Source of the DNA: Saprospiraceae bacterium
Lineage (GTDB): Bacteria > Bacteroidota > Bacteroidia > Chitinophagales > Saprospiraceae
Reading direction: 5' to 3'
DNA length: 64,000 nucleotides
Assembly: GCA_018057925.1 (NCBI GenBank)
Contig: JAGPCT010000010.1
Span: 1 to 64,000, forward strand
Part shown: piece after piece, positions 54,424-62,660 of the stretch
Layout: each line of letters begins with the position of its first letter
Position numbering within the stretch: position 1 is the first letter of the stretch
Program-made: the position numbers and the translations under genes
The notes under the pieces: model-generated
Databases searched by the model: none
What the model was told of the DNA's origin: nothing
Seen by the model: only the letters and a program-made list of their open reading frames with translations

Positions 54424-54897
54424 TTGACATCATCAACCAAAAAAATTGTTTTACTTGAAGTCTTGTGGCTTGTGTGTTGTTTCATTGTAGCAACATTTGT
54501 CATGATACCTATATTTCTGCATGCTCAACATTTTATTTTTTTTATTGACAACATAGTATTTATAGTTGCTTTTTTAACCTATACTCGCTTGATGTTTTTT
54601 GTATCTTCATCCATATTGTCATTACATCCGGGCGTTAAATTGTTCTTTGTGGCTACGGCTTTGCCCTTTACTTTTATTTTGATCAACCGGTTTAATAATT
54701 TTCGGCAATTTATAGATAATTATGGCACGACACCATTTTTTGGACATCTGGAAGATGCGGTTCAAGTATCCAATGATGTTTATTTAAAAAATGAAATGAC
54801 ACTTTTTGGCGTTGGAGCCATTGTTGCATCCATTGTTTTTCCTATTTTTCTTGTAATAAGCATTTGGCTTTATAAAAATAGGGGGAGACATATATAG
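54424..54897 (+). CDS. Four-helix membrane protein of unknown function
   Basis: A 157-residue protein from TTG, with four hydrophobic segments (about 9-30, 36-58, 68-85, 128-150) and no recognised family. The loop between helices three and four has NNFRQFIDNYGTTPFFGHLED. The strong Shine-Dalgarno and -7 box make it a genuine gene. It is convergent with the K+ channel gene; the function cannot be told. Confidence 0.6.
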   Translation: MTSSTKKIVLLEVLWLVCCFIVATFVMIPIFLHAQHFIFFIDNIVFIVAFLTYTRLMFFVSSSILSLHPGVKLFFVATALPFTFILINRFNNFRQFIDNYGTTPFFGHLEDAVQVSNDVYLKNEMTLFGVGAIVASIVFPIFLVISIWLYKNRGRHI

Positions 54898-54935
54898 CTC
54901 AATTTCATTTCGATGAAAAGACGAATATTGCTTCT

Positions 54936-55862
54936 TTATTCAGGATCTTCATTCATGGTGTTGTTGATTTGAAGTTTGTCACCACATCGTCTGCAATAGA
55001 CCGCATCGTCAGAATGTCCGCTAACATTGCAGTTGACGCAATATAGATTGTTTTTAGGCTTTTTCATTTCTCGAATAATACTTCCCCCAATGATGCCCGT
55101 CGGTACCGCTATGATGGAATATCCGAGTATCATGATGAATGAAGCCAGAATTTTGCCTAATGTAGATACCGGTGTAATGTCGCCATATCCGACTGTTGTC
55201 AGGGTGACAATAGACCAATATATGCTTTGGGGAATGGAAGAGAAGCTCTCGTTGTGATGATATTCTACCAGATACATCAGAGATCCTAATAAAAAAGCCA
55301 GAATCAAGACAAAGAATAAAAAAATAAATATTTTGCGAAAGCTTCGAATTAATGCGAATACCAATTCTCTGCTTTCTTCTAAAAATTTAACCATGCCGAA
55401 TATTCTGAATATCCGCAGCAGACGGAAGGATCGGATGATCATCAACATGTGGCTCTGGGGAAATAGAAACTCAAAGAAAGAGGGTAAGATAGCAATCAAA
55501 TCTAATAATCCGAAGGTGCTTGTGATAAACTTCTTCTTTACTTTGACACAAGCTAATCTTAGTAAGTATTCAAAGGAAAAAATAACCAGAAAAAACTTGT
55601 CAAACAACTTGAAGTAAGTGCCGTATTTACTCGCTACTGTGTTGATACTTTCACTTAAAATAAGTGCGATATTTGTCAATATTAATAATGACAATATCGT
55701 ATCAAAGATTTTACCGGCTCTCGTATTCGCTTGAAATATTACGACATACAACTTATACTGCCAAGAGTTTTCATCATCCGGTCGGTTTTGTTTTTGAACG
55801 ACATCAATTCTATCCGGCAATATTCTAAATAGGCTCAAATCAAGATTGTATAGTTGGGTCAA
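54936..55862 (-). CDS. Voltage-gated-type potassium channel with C-terminal zinc ribbon
   Basis: A 308-residue ion transporter with a TTG start. Helices S1-S6 are visible. S4 carries regularly spaced basic residues (MIIRSFRLLRIFRIFGMVKF, about residues 140-160). The selectivity filter TLTTVGYGDITP is at about 217-228, so it is K+ selective. After S6 there is a short cytosolic tail with two CxxC pairs (CVNCN...CRRCGD, about 273-293), resembling a zinc ribbon. Such a tail could give metal or redox sensing; that is inference. Confidence 0.9.
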   Translation of the reverse strand: MTQLYNLDLSLFRILPDRIDVVQKQNRPDDENSWQYKLYVVIFQANTRAGKIFDTILSLLILTNIALILSESINTVASKYGTYFKLFDKFFLVIFSFEYLLRLACVKVKKKFITSTFGLLDLIAILPSFFEFLFPQSHMLMIIRSFRLLRIFRIFGMVKFLEESRELVFALIRSFRKIFIFLFFVLILAFLLGSLMYLVEYHHNESFSSIPQSIYWSIVTLTTVGYGDITPVSTLGKILASFIMILGYSIIAVPTGIIGGSIIREMKKPKNNLYCVNCNVSGHSDDAVYCRRCGDKLQINNTMNEDPE

Positions 55863-55915
55863 AGTAAAGCATTCTTATTGTTAATTCCAAGCTAAGTGGA
55901 GGCAGAATGGCATAT

Positions 55916-55959
55916 TATACCAAATTGATTTAACAATCAGACCAACATTTTTTGGTATA
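55916..55959. repeat. 44-bp inverted-repeat element, copy 2
   Basis: TATACCAAATTGATTTAACA ... ACCAACATTTTTTGGTATA, with ends TATACCAAA/TTTGGTATA in perfect inversion. It lies upstream of the K+ channel gene. Confidence 0.75.
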
Positions 55960-56030
55960 AATCCATTTGGATATCAAAAGGATTATAAAAGAGCAGCTAT
56001 ATACTCAAGTAAATATATCCAGCGCTTATC

Positions 56031-56112
56031 AAATCTGGAATCGATTCGAACATCGGGCCTACCCTCATAATCAGCACTCTTCGGTTGTAGGAAGGCTTGA
56101 TTTCTAGAATCC
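56031..56112. repeat. Dispersed intergenic repeat, partial copy J
   Basis: GGAATCGATTCGAACATCGG, CCTACCCTCATAATCAGCAC and TCTTCGGTTG match the right half of the 54167-54316 copy. The TTTCTAGAATCCAGGTTTA end is divergent. Confidence 0.65.
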
Positions 56113-56160
56113 AGGTTTAACAACTTAGAAAGAGAAAGTAGGTTGACTATAATGTACAAC

Positions 56161-56484
56161 TTATCGTTCTTTTTTTGTTGATGCTTGCACTAAATTATCG
56201 ACTTCAGTATTGAAGCTTTTAAATACCTTTTCAAGCGGAACATCAAAGCGAATTGTGTTATATTCAATCGGAAATTTAATGACAGGATAAAAGTTGCCAA
56301 TTGAGCTACAGTCGGGAATGACGACATCCGAAAAGGTATCCGGAACTTTTCCGGAACTCCAGTTTTTGTTACAGTTCCATTCTTTTTCATGACCGGGAGT
56401 ACCACCTCTCCATGTCGTGGTCTTTTGACTATGTGCACAATATGTACCGATGGTAAATAGTGTAATGAGAATTAAGTTTTTCAT
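56161..56484 (-). CDS. Small secreted protein resembling a beta-helix cap
   Basis: A 107-residue protein with a signal peptide (MKNLILITLFTIGTYCAHSQ). The mature part TTTWRGGTPGHEKEWNCNKN, WSSGKVPDTFSDVVIPDCSS and FYPVI resembles the opening segment of large Bacteroidota surface proteins, where NWxxGxVPxxxDDVxIP precedes repeats. Here that module stands alone, with two Cys that may pair, so it may be a remnant or a small stand-alone form. No sorting domain is present. Confidence 0.6.
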   Translation of the reverse strand: MKNLILITLFTIGTYCAHSQKTTTWRGGTPGHEKEWNCNKNWSSGKVPDTFSDVVIPDCSSIGNFYPVIKFPIEYNTIRFDVPLEKVFKSFNTEVDNLVQASTKKER

Positions 56485-56902
56485 GTTGAAGGTGTTATTA
56501 TGTTGAAAAATTTGTGTTGTCGTAAAATAATTAGTTTCGGTGTTACTTATTATAAGGAAATTATTGTTGAATAAGTTGCATTTTCCTATGTAAATATGTG
56601 GTAGTTTTTTATGAAAACAAAAGTATAAAAGATTATCCCATAGGGAAATATATCCTTTGTTATATCCGCTTGTTGATTGTTGTAAAGAATTTGGGACTAT
56701 TCTATACTATTTTGGCGTAAAATCATAATACACAGATGTTCAATAAAGAAATTGGTGGGTAATTTTTGTAGAGAAAGATAAGTTTTAATTATCCATTTCA
56801 AAAAAAACGATTATATTTTAAAAAGTCTGATATTTTTGTAACTTTTTGTCGATATATTGACTCTATATTAATTATTGTAAACAAATGTTATAAATTTTAT
56901 TC
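56485..56902. other. AT-rich region before the cytochrome-like operon
   Basis: A 418-bp divergent spacer. A -7 candidate TATTTTTG (56831-56838) would start the operon transcript about 59 nt before the ATG at 56903. No repeat of the dispersed families was seen. Confidence 0.45.
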
Positions 56903-57760
56903 ATGGATATGACAAAAAAACAGATTTTATTCATTTTAACAATTCCTTTCGTTATAATAGGACTACAGTCTTATAAGAAGGGTCCGACAAATAATGTTGG
57001 AAACCGAACGGGTAGCAATGGTCTTACGACGGGTTGTTCCAGTTGTCATGGCAATAAGAACGCCGCTACTCAAGTGACCATAGAGTTGCTTGAAAATGGC
57101 AATCCTGTCACCAAGTACACACCTGAGATGACATACGATGTCCGCCTGACGGCCTTTAATACAAATAGCCGGCCTGCCTATGGCTTCCAATTGGCCTGTG
57201 GAAGTGCAACACCATCATCCTCTTTGTTTGGTTTGTTTGACAATACGAATGTGGATAATACATCATTGAAGCTATCGCGTAAGCTTTTAGAGCATTCTAC
57301 GACATTAGATGGTGAGATTATCGACGGGAAAAGTCAATTTACGAGGACATTTAAATGGACGGCACCGCCAAAAGGGACAGGAGATCTTGCCTTTTATGCC
57401 GCTGTCAATGCAGTAAATGACAATGGAAAGGATGATTCTGGGGATCAATGGAGTCTCGGGAAAAGTAATATATTGGCTGAAAGCTCCGGCACGGCTTCCA
57501 TCAGTGATGTTAATCGTCCTAAGGTAGGTATTTTTCCCAATCCAGCGGCCGATGAAATCCAGATAGATATATCGACTTTGCCCAAAGCTGATTACCGAAT
57601 TACATTGATAGATATGTCAGGCAATGAAGTTGCTTCAATAGTAATAAAAACGGGCGTTTACAATAAGAATATTGACGTCAGGACACTGCCTTCCGGACAT
57701 TATACTGTTTTGATTAAAGGTAATGGCACTACTACAACGACCCATCTAGTGAAAATATAG
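56903..57760 (+). CDS. Secreted CxxCH-containing protein with T9SS sorting domain
   Basis: A 285-residue protein. After an N-terminal hydrophobic helix (ILFILTIPFVIIGLQ) comes NGLTTGCSSCHG, a c-type haem attachment motif CSSCH near residue 50. A reeler/choice-of-anchor-type beta domain follows (about 60-190: VTIELLENGNPVTKYTPEMT, RPAYGFQLACG, GDLAFYAAVNAVNDNG). The C-terminal ~75 residues (KVGIFPNPAADEIQIDISTL) are a T9SS type-A sorting domain. It is first of a three-gene unit with a cytochrome-like lipoprotein and a DUF5777 barrel. Haem attachment is predicted, not shown. Confidence 0.85.
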   Translation: MDMTKKQILFILTIPFVIIGLQSYKKGPTNNVGNRTGSNGLTTGCSSCHGNKNAATQVTIELLENGNPVTKYTPEMTYDVRLTAFNTNSRPAYGFQLACGSATPSSSLFGLFDNTNVDNTSLKLSRKLLEHSTTLDGEIIDGKSQFTRTFKWTAPPKGTGDLAFYAAVNAVNDNGKDDSGDQWSLGKSNILAESSGTASISDVNRPKVGIFPNPAADEIQIDISTLPKADYRITLIDMSGNEVASIVIKTGVYNKNIDVRTLPSGHYTVLIKGNGTTTTTHLVKI

Positions 57761-57808
57761 ATGTAATTCTAAGTGGAAAATATTTAATGATTTAAAAAGC
57801 AAAAGAAT

Positions 57809-58174
57809 ATGAAGTGGAATATAATAGTTGCAGTTCTATTTGTAATGATTCTATCATCTTGTTATAATGATAGTATTGAATCTCTTACTAAGGTAGATAT
57901 ATGTGATGTTACTGAGGTGACATATAGCCGTGATGTGACAAAAATTCTCAATAATTCCTGTGCCTTGAGTGGTTGTCATAATGCCAGTGCTTTACTGACA
58001 TTTCCACTTACCAACTACGATGAAGTAATGCCGGTAGTAGAAGATGGACGGCTGCTGAAAGCGATTAAACATGAGTCTGGTGCGTTGCCGATGCCTAAGA
58101 ACACATCAAAGCTGGATGATTGCAGTATTAAGAAAATTGAGGCTTGGATAAATGCAGGTAGTTTAAATAATTAA
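57809..58174 (+). CDS. Cytochrome c-like lipoprotein
   Basis: A 121-residue lipoprotein: signal IIVAVLFVMILSSCYND, lipobox LSSC (Cys about 18). The mature part YSRDVTKILNNSCALSGCHN resembles Planctomycete-type cytochrome domains, with an unusual C-x4-C-H instead of CxxCH. A distal GALPMPKNTSKLDDCSIKKI segment supplies the possible axial Met, and IEAWINAGSLNN ends the domain. It lies 48 bp after the preceding gene and 17 bp before the DUF5777 gene. It is probably an outer-membrane-anchored electron carrier or haem binder. Confidence 0.8.
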   Translation: MKWNIIVAVLFVMILSSCYNDSIESLTKVDICDVTEVTYSRDVTKILNNSCALSGCHNASALLTFPLTNYDEVMPVVEDGRLLKAIKHESGALPMPKNTSKLDDCSIKKIEAWINAGSLNN

Positions 58175-58191
58175 AGAAAACATATAGAAAT

Positions 58192-59070
58192 ATGAAGAGA
58201 GCAGGATTTAAGATACCACTTTTTAGTGTGTTAATATGGTTATGTTCAGTAGCAGCAGGACAATCTCAGGACACGTGGGAATCTGTATTGAAGGAAATGG
58301 ATGAGGAAGGAAATATTACGTTTGCGACATTTAAAACCACCAGAATTGCCAATGGGCATAGTGTTGAACAAGTCAAGCGAGGTGTTCTGGATGTCAGGAT
58401 CAATCATAGATTTGGCGATGTAAGCGAAGGCTTTGATAATTTTTTTGGATTGGATAATGCCGTGACGCGGATAGGCTTTGATTATGGAATAACAAATGGC
58501 TTGATGATTGGAGTGGGGCGAAGTACTTTAAATAAAGAGTATGATGGGTTTGCAAAGGTGAAACTTGTCGGCCAGGCTAAGAAGAAGAGCCCTGTGACGG
58601 TAGATTATTTGGCAGGAATGTCCGTCAGATCTGAAAAAATTGATGTTCCGGAGTTGAAGTTTTGGAATAGGGCCAGTTATGTCCATCAACTACTTGTTGC
58701 TCGTAAAATAAATGAGTCTTTTAGTTTACAAGTGATGCCGACATATTTGCATTACAACTTGACAAATTTGTCTTCGGAGAAAAACAATTTGTTTGCTCTG
58801 GGCTTTGCAGGGCGGTATAAAATTACTTCCAGGACAGCACTGACTTGCGAATATTATGTTGTACCTAAAGATATGAGGCGGCAAGGGAATTTTAATCCAC
58901 TGACAATCGGTATTGATATCGAGACGGGTGGTCATGTCTTCCAACTTTTTGTATCAAATGCTTCAGGAGTTACGGAAAGGTCTTTGTTTACAGCTACGAC
59001 ATCCCGTTTTGAAAAAGGTGAACTTCATATAGGTTTCAATATTTCTCGTGTATTTACTGTAGGTCGTTGA
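58192..59070 (+). CDS. DUF5777-family outer-membrane beta-barrel protein
   Basis: A 292-residue protein with a signal peptide (IPLFSVLIWLCSVAAGQSQ). The segment GVLDVRINHRFGDVSEGFDN, FFGLDNAVTRIGFDYGITNG and LMIGVGRSTLNKEYDGFAKV, and alternating strands to the C-terminus, are typical of the DUF5777 barrel. Similar barrels are commonly encoded next to cytochrome-like or YceI proteins, as here. A transport or electron-transfer scaffold role is inference. Confidence 0.85.
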   Translation: MKRAGFKIPLFSVLIWLCSVAAGQSQDTWESVLKEMDEEGNITFATFKTTRIANGHSVEQVKRGVLDVRINHRFGDVSEGFDNFFGLDNAVTRIGFDYGITNGLMIGVGRSTLNKEYDGFAKVKLVGQAKKKSPVTVDYLAGMSVRSEKIDVPELKFWNRASYVHQLLVARKINESFSLQVMPTYLHYNLTNLSSEKNNLFALGFAGRYKITSRTALTCEYYVVPKDMRRQGNFNPLTIGIDIETGGHVFQLFVSNASGVTERSLFTATTSRFEKGELHIGFNISRVFTVGR

Positions 59071-59399
59071 GTAGAGATGGGTAGGGTTAGTAAGAAATGC
59101 GTATTTATTTCGGCCTGAATCCTCCTATTTACTTCCTTCTCCCTTGTATGAAAAAGCGAATTCGGAATATTGTTTTTTATTTATTTCGATTGTTTGCAAT
59201 TTCCGCATAAAATTTTGTCAAATATTGGGTTTTGTAGAGATTTTTAGGTAAGTTTACCTTGAGAAATAATACCGATTGGATATTCGTAATAGCCCAATTA
59301 CATTGGTCTAAACGACTATCTCATCGGCATTATACCAAAATATGTTGGACTAATTTATAAATCAATTTGGTATAATTTATAAAACAAACATTTGATGAG
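59071..59399. other. Intergenic region before the CoA-transferase gene
   Basis: A 329-bp stretch. It contains the 26-bp unit AATAGCCCAATTACATTGGT-CTAAAC (59288-59313), shared with 52786-52811. The 44-bp element (59331-59374) follows immediately and ends 25 bp before the ATG. Confidence 0.5.
59331..59374. repeat. 44-bp inverted-repeat element, copy 3
   Basis: TATACCAAAATATGTTGGAC ... AATCAATTTGGTATA. Its reverse complement aligns end to end with the copies at 44875 and 55916 without gaps. It lies directly in front of the CoA-transferase gene, where it could affect expression. Confidence 0.75.
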
Positions 59400-60686
59400 A
59401 TGAGATTGGATATTAATTATGTAGATGCGGAAACGGCTCTTGGGGTAATTCAGAGTGGCAATAGGGTCTTTGTCCACGGTAGTGCATGTACACCACTTCA
59501 TATGATGCGTTCGTTGGCCAAACAGAAAGACCGACTACAGGAGGTAGAATTGGTGTTTATAACGGTTCAAGGCGATATTGAAGTGCACAAGCCTGAATAT
59601 GAAGGTAGCTTTAGAATTAATTGTATGTTTGTTTCAGAAACAGTACGAAAGGCTGTTGAGGAAGGGCGTGCCGATTATATTCCGGTATTTTTGAGCGATA
59701 TACCTGATTTGTTTAATAAAAATAATTTACCGTTGGATGTAGCTATCGTGCAGGTATCTCCACCAGACCAACATGGATATTGTTCTTTGGGGGTTTCTGT
59801 TGATATTGCGAGGTCGGCAGTAGCTAATGCTAAATATGTCATTGCTCAGGTCAATGAAAATATGCCCAGAACACATGGGGATGGTATTATACACAGCTCT
59901 CGGTTTACACACATGGTTTATTATAGTGAGCAGTTGCCGCAGGTGGATTATGGTGCCAAGACGGGACAGGAAGAGATGCTTATAGGTAAATATGTAGCTG
60001 AGCTCATAGATGATGGATCAACGATACAGATGGGTATTGGGACGATACCCGATGCTGTTTTGAAGTGCCTTAATAACCATCAACATTTGGGAGTTCATAC
60101 TGAGATGTGTAGTGACGGAATAGTTGATTTGTTTGAAAGGGACGTCATAGATAATTCCCGCAAAGTCATAATGCCTTATAAGACGGTGACCGGATTTGCT
60201 GTCGGTACTGATAAGTTGTATAAATATGTAGATGATAATCCTGCCTTTGCATTTCTGGATATTGACTTTGTCAACGATACCTCTGTAATCAGGCGCAATC
60301 CCAATATGGTTGCCATCAACTCTGCGATAGAAGTCGATTTAACAGGACAAGTTGTTTCTGACAGCATCGGAACTCGGCAATATAGTGGCATTGGTGGACA
60401 GATGGACTTTATGCGGGGTGCTGCATTGAGTGAAGGCGGAAAACCAATTATAGCGTTAACCAGCCGAACACGTAAGGGTTTGAGTCGTCTTGTGCCGGTA
60501 GTCCAGCCGGGAGCGGGCGTTGTCACGACGAGGGGTCACGTTCATTATATTATTACAGAATATGGTGTAGCGTATCTCTATGGTAGAAATATGCGTCAAC
60601 GTGCAAAAGCGTTGATCGAAATAGCACATCCTGATGACAGGGAAATGTTAGAGAGGGCTGCTTTTGAACGGTTTAAACGATTGTAA
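59400..60686 (+). CDS. Acetyl-CoA hydrolase/CoA-transferase family enzyme
   Basis: A 428-residue enzyme of the class I/4-hydroxybutyrate CoA-transferase type. Segments: GNRVFVHGSACTPLHMM near the start, VQVSPPDQHGYCSLGVSVDI, IQMGIGTIPDAVL, HTEMCSDGIVDLFE, the catalytic-Glu region AINSAIEVDLTGQVV, and GAGVVTTRGHVHYIITEYGVAYL. It moves CoA between short acids, e.g. acetate/butyrate or 4-hydroxybutyrate. The exact substrate is open. It stands alone behind a 44-bp element. Confidence 0.88.
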   Translation: MRLDINYVDAETALGVIQSGNRVFVHGSACTPLHMMRSLAKQKDRLQEVELVFITVQGDIEVHKPEYEGSFRINCMFVSETVRKAVEEGRADYIPVFLSDIPDLFNKNNLPLDVAIVQVSPPDQHGYCSLGVSVDIARSAVANAKYVIAQVNENMPRTHGDGIIHSSRFTHMVYYSEQLPQVDYGAKTGQEEMLIGKYVAELIDDGSTIQMGIGTIPDAVLKCLNNHQHLGVHTEMCSDGIVDLFERDVIDNSRKVIMPYKTVTGFAVGTDKLYKYVDDNPAFAFLDIDFVNDTSVIRRNPNMVAINSAIEVDLTGQVVSDSIGTRQYSGIGGQMDFMRGAALSEGGKPIIALTSRTRKGLSRLVPVVQPGAGVVTTRGHVHYIITEYGVAYLYGRNMRQRAKALIEIAHPDDREMLERAAFERFKRL

Positions 60687-60704
60687 TTCATCAAATAGAC
60701 ATGG

Positions 60705-61313
60705 TCAAACAGATATTGAATGATTGGACAGTTCGGATCTGAGTTGTTTCGGAGACTTAAAGTGAATGGCGGGAAGTCCTAATTCCTGAGCTGCAACACA
60801 ATTTCGGAAATTGTCGTCAATATATATAGATGTTGTAAAGTCAACCTGATAGACTGATTGGAGGAGTGAATAAAAATCCGGATTGGGTTTCGCCATTTTT
60901 TCTTCACCACTTATCAATCTTCCGTCAAACCAGTGTAGGAAGTCAAATCTATCAAGTGCTATTGGGAAGGTTTCGGCAGACCAGTTGCTTAATGCGTAGA
61001 ATTTATATGTATTGAGTTCTCTTAGACTTTGAAAGATATCAACAGTCCCTTGAATTGAATTTCCAAGCATTTCTTCCCAACGACCATAAAAGTCACGTAG
61101 TGGTTGTTCCCACTCAGGAAAGAGCATAATTCTTTCTTCAGTGGCTATTTGTAGGGGCTTTCCGGCGTCTTGCTCTTCATTCCATTCGAAAGTAGCAACG
61201 TGTTTGAAGAAAAATTCTTCCTGTTCGGGTGTATCAAAGTAATCTTTGTAAACATACATAGGATTCCAGTCGATTAAAACACCTCCTAAATCAAATATTA
61301 TGGTATTAGTCAT
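60705..61313 (-). CDS. HAD-family phosphatase
   Basis: A 202-residue hydrolase of the HAD superfamily with a small helical cap. Motif I is FDLGGVLIDWNP (the first Asp is the nucleophile), motif II is ALSNWSAETF (Ser), motif III is Lys in EEKMAKPNPDFY, and motif IV is YIDDNFRN. The closest character is that of bacterial YihX/epoxide-hydrolase-N-type HADs acting on sugar phosphates. The substrate is unknown. It is convergent with the CoA-transferase gene. Confidence 0.9.
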   Translation of the reverse strand: MTNTIIFDLGGVLIDWNPMYVYKDYFDTPEQEEFFFKHVATFEWNEEQDAGKPLQIATEERIMLFPEWEQPLRDFYGRWEEMLGNSIQGTVDIFQSLRELNTYKFYALSNWSAETFPIALDRFDFLHWFDGRLISGEEKMAKPNPDFYSLLQSVYQVDFTTSIYIDDNFRNCVAAQELGLPAIHFKSPKQLRSELSNHSISV

Positions 61314-61611
61314 TTATAAAACAAGTTGAATGATATTGCTCAAAAAATTGTTTAGAATAACTAAACAGCTAAAGGTAGAATATGTTTGTAAATGAGCGTG
61401 AAGGTGAGAAGTTGTGTAAAGCAAATGGATATAAATGAGCTTTATAGAGGTTGGGTAAAGAAGTAAATTTTTATAGGATTGTAAAAAAAAGTGTTGCCAT
61501 AAAGACAACACCCTTTTATTTTTTTCGGATAAAGTAGGAAGTTGTAATAATTGAAAAGGTAAAATTACTCTTTAGATTCCGTAAAATTTTGATTAAAAAA
61601 AGCTTTGGGGA

Positions 61612-61914
61612 TCAGGCATAAAAATTGTTGACGGCAACCATTGCTTTTTCAACGACTTCATAATTAATGTGATAATGAACAAATTTGCCTTCTTTTTCAG
61701 TAATAACGACACCGCTGTTACGAAGGATTTTTAAATGTTGTGATGTAATAGATTGTTCAATTTTCAATGTATTGTATATCTTATTTACATTGATGTTTTG
61801 ATACTTGTCAATAAATTCGAGTATCTTAAGTCGGAGTGGGTGTGCGAGGGCTCTCAGGATATCTGACGAGACCTGAAGTTTTTCATTGTCAATTGTTACC
61901 TTAGTCTTTTTCAT
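61612..61914 (-). CDS. ArsR-type winged-helix regulator (first copy)
   Basis: A 100-residue transcription factor with the ArsR fold: ILRALAHPLRLKILEFI, VNKIYNTLKIEQSITSQHLK and ILRNSGVVITEKEGKFVHYH (recognition helix and wing). It has no Cys at all, so it is not a thiol-metal sensor of the ArsR/SmtB kind. It is close in sequence to the gene at 62160 (EQS-x-SQHLxILRxSGVVIT in both). The two are separated by 245 bp with hairpins. Confidence 0.85.
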   Translation of the reverse strand: MKKTKVTIDNEKLQVSSDILRALAHPLRLKILEFIDKYQNINVNKIYNTLKIEQSITSQHLKILRNSGVVITEKEGKFVHYHINYEVVEKAMVAVNNFYA

Positions 61915-62036
61915 AAAAATATTTTGTAGCGTTTCTTAATAAATAAAAATTTTCACCTCTGTTTTTGGCAGCGATAAAATACTGTAGTTGACCTTTGTGT
62001 CACAAAAATGAAACAATATTTGAATATAACAAAAAA

Positions 62037-62068
62037 ATATGCCAATTTTTTTTGAAAAATTGGCATAT
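62037..62068 (-). terminator. Terminator hairpin between the two ArsR genes
   Basis: ATATGCCAATTTTT and AAAAATTGGCATAT form a perfect stem with a 4-nt loop. T-runs flank both sides, so it can end transcription in either direction. It lies 92 bp past the stop of the ArsR gene at 62160. Confidence 0.7.
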
Positions 62069-62159
62069 TTTTTTTAAATTAAAGGCTTGTTTAATGTAAA
62101 CCTTAAACTAATATATTGTATATATTTGATATACAACATATTACACAGATGTGTAAAAA

Positions 62160-62498
62160 TTAATTTGCAAGCTCTTCTACAAGCCTTGAAATTTGTGCAA
62201 GTCGATTTTTATCCAAAGAATAATAAATAAACTTGCCTTGACGATCGGTAATAACCACACCTGACCTTCTCAAGATGGCTAAATGCTGACTTGCAACCGA
62301 TTGTTCTAATCTCAATTTAATATAAATATCGGTTACGGTCATGTTATCACCTTCGTCCAACAAATCAATGATGCGTTGTCTGAGCTTGTGGTTAACAGCC
62401 CGGAGGACAAGGACTGCTTTTCTTAAAGCAGTATAGTCTAACTGCATTTCCGCCTTTCCTCCTTTTAAAGAAATAGAGTCGTTTTTTGTTTTTCTCAT
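62160..62498 (-). CDS. ArsR-type winged-helix regulator (second copy)
   Basis: A 112-residue protein. The core LRAVNHKLRQRIIDLLDEGD, MTVTDIYIKLRLEQSVASQH and LAILRRSGVVITDRQGKFIY is a complete ArsR winged helix. The N-terminal ~15 residues are basic. Again it has no metal-binding Cys. Below the gene are two small palindromes (62118-62135 around TTGTATATA/ATATACAA and 62141-62156, TTACAC/GTGTAA). Target genes are unknown; tandem ArsR paralogues suggest duplication. Confidence 0.85.
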   Translation of the reverse strand: MRKTKNDSISLKGGKAEMQLDYTALRKAVLVLRAVNHKLRQRIIDLLDEGDNMTVTDIYIKLRLEQSVASQHLAILRRSGVVITDRQGKFIYYSLDKNRLAQISRLVEELAN

Positions 62499-62660
62499 AT
62501 TCTAATATGTTTTTAGTTTTGGATTATATGTGTTATATAACCAAAACTGTACCAAACTTTTTCAAATTGCATCTTATTCTTATATGAGAACGAATAATAT
62601 CTCCTTTTAGTTTGATTTTCAGGACTATATGAGGCGAATTAAATATTAAAATTATTTTAG

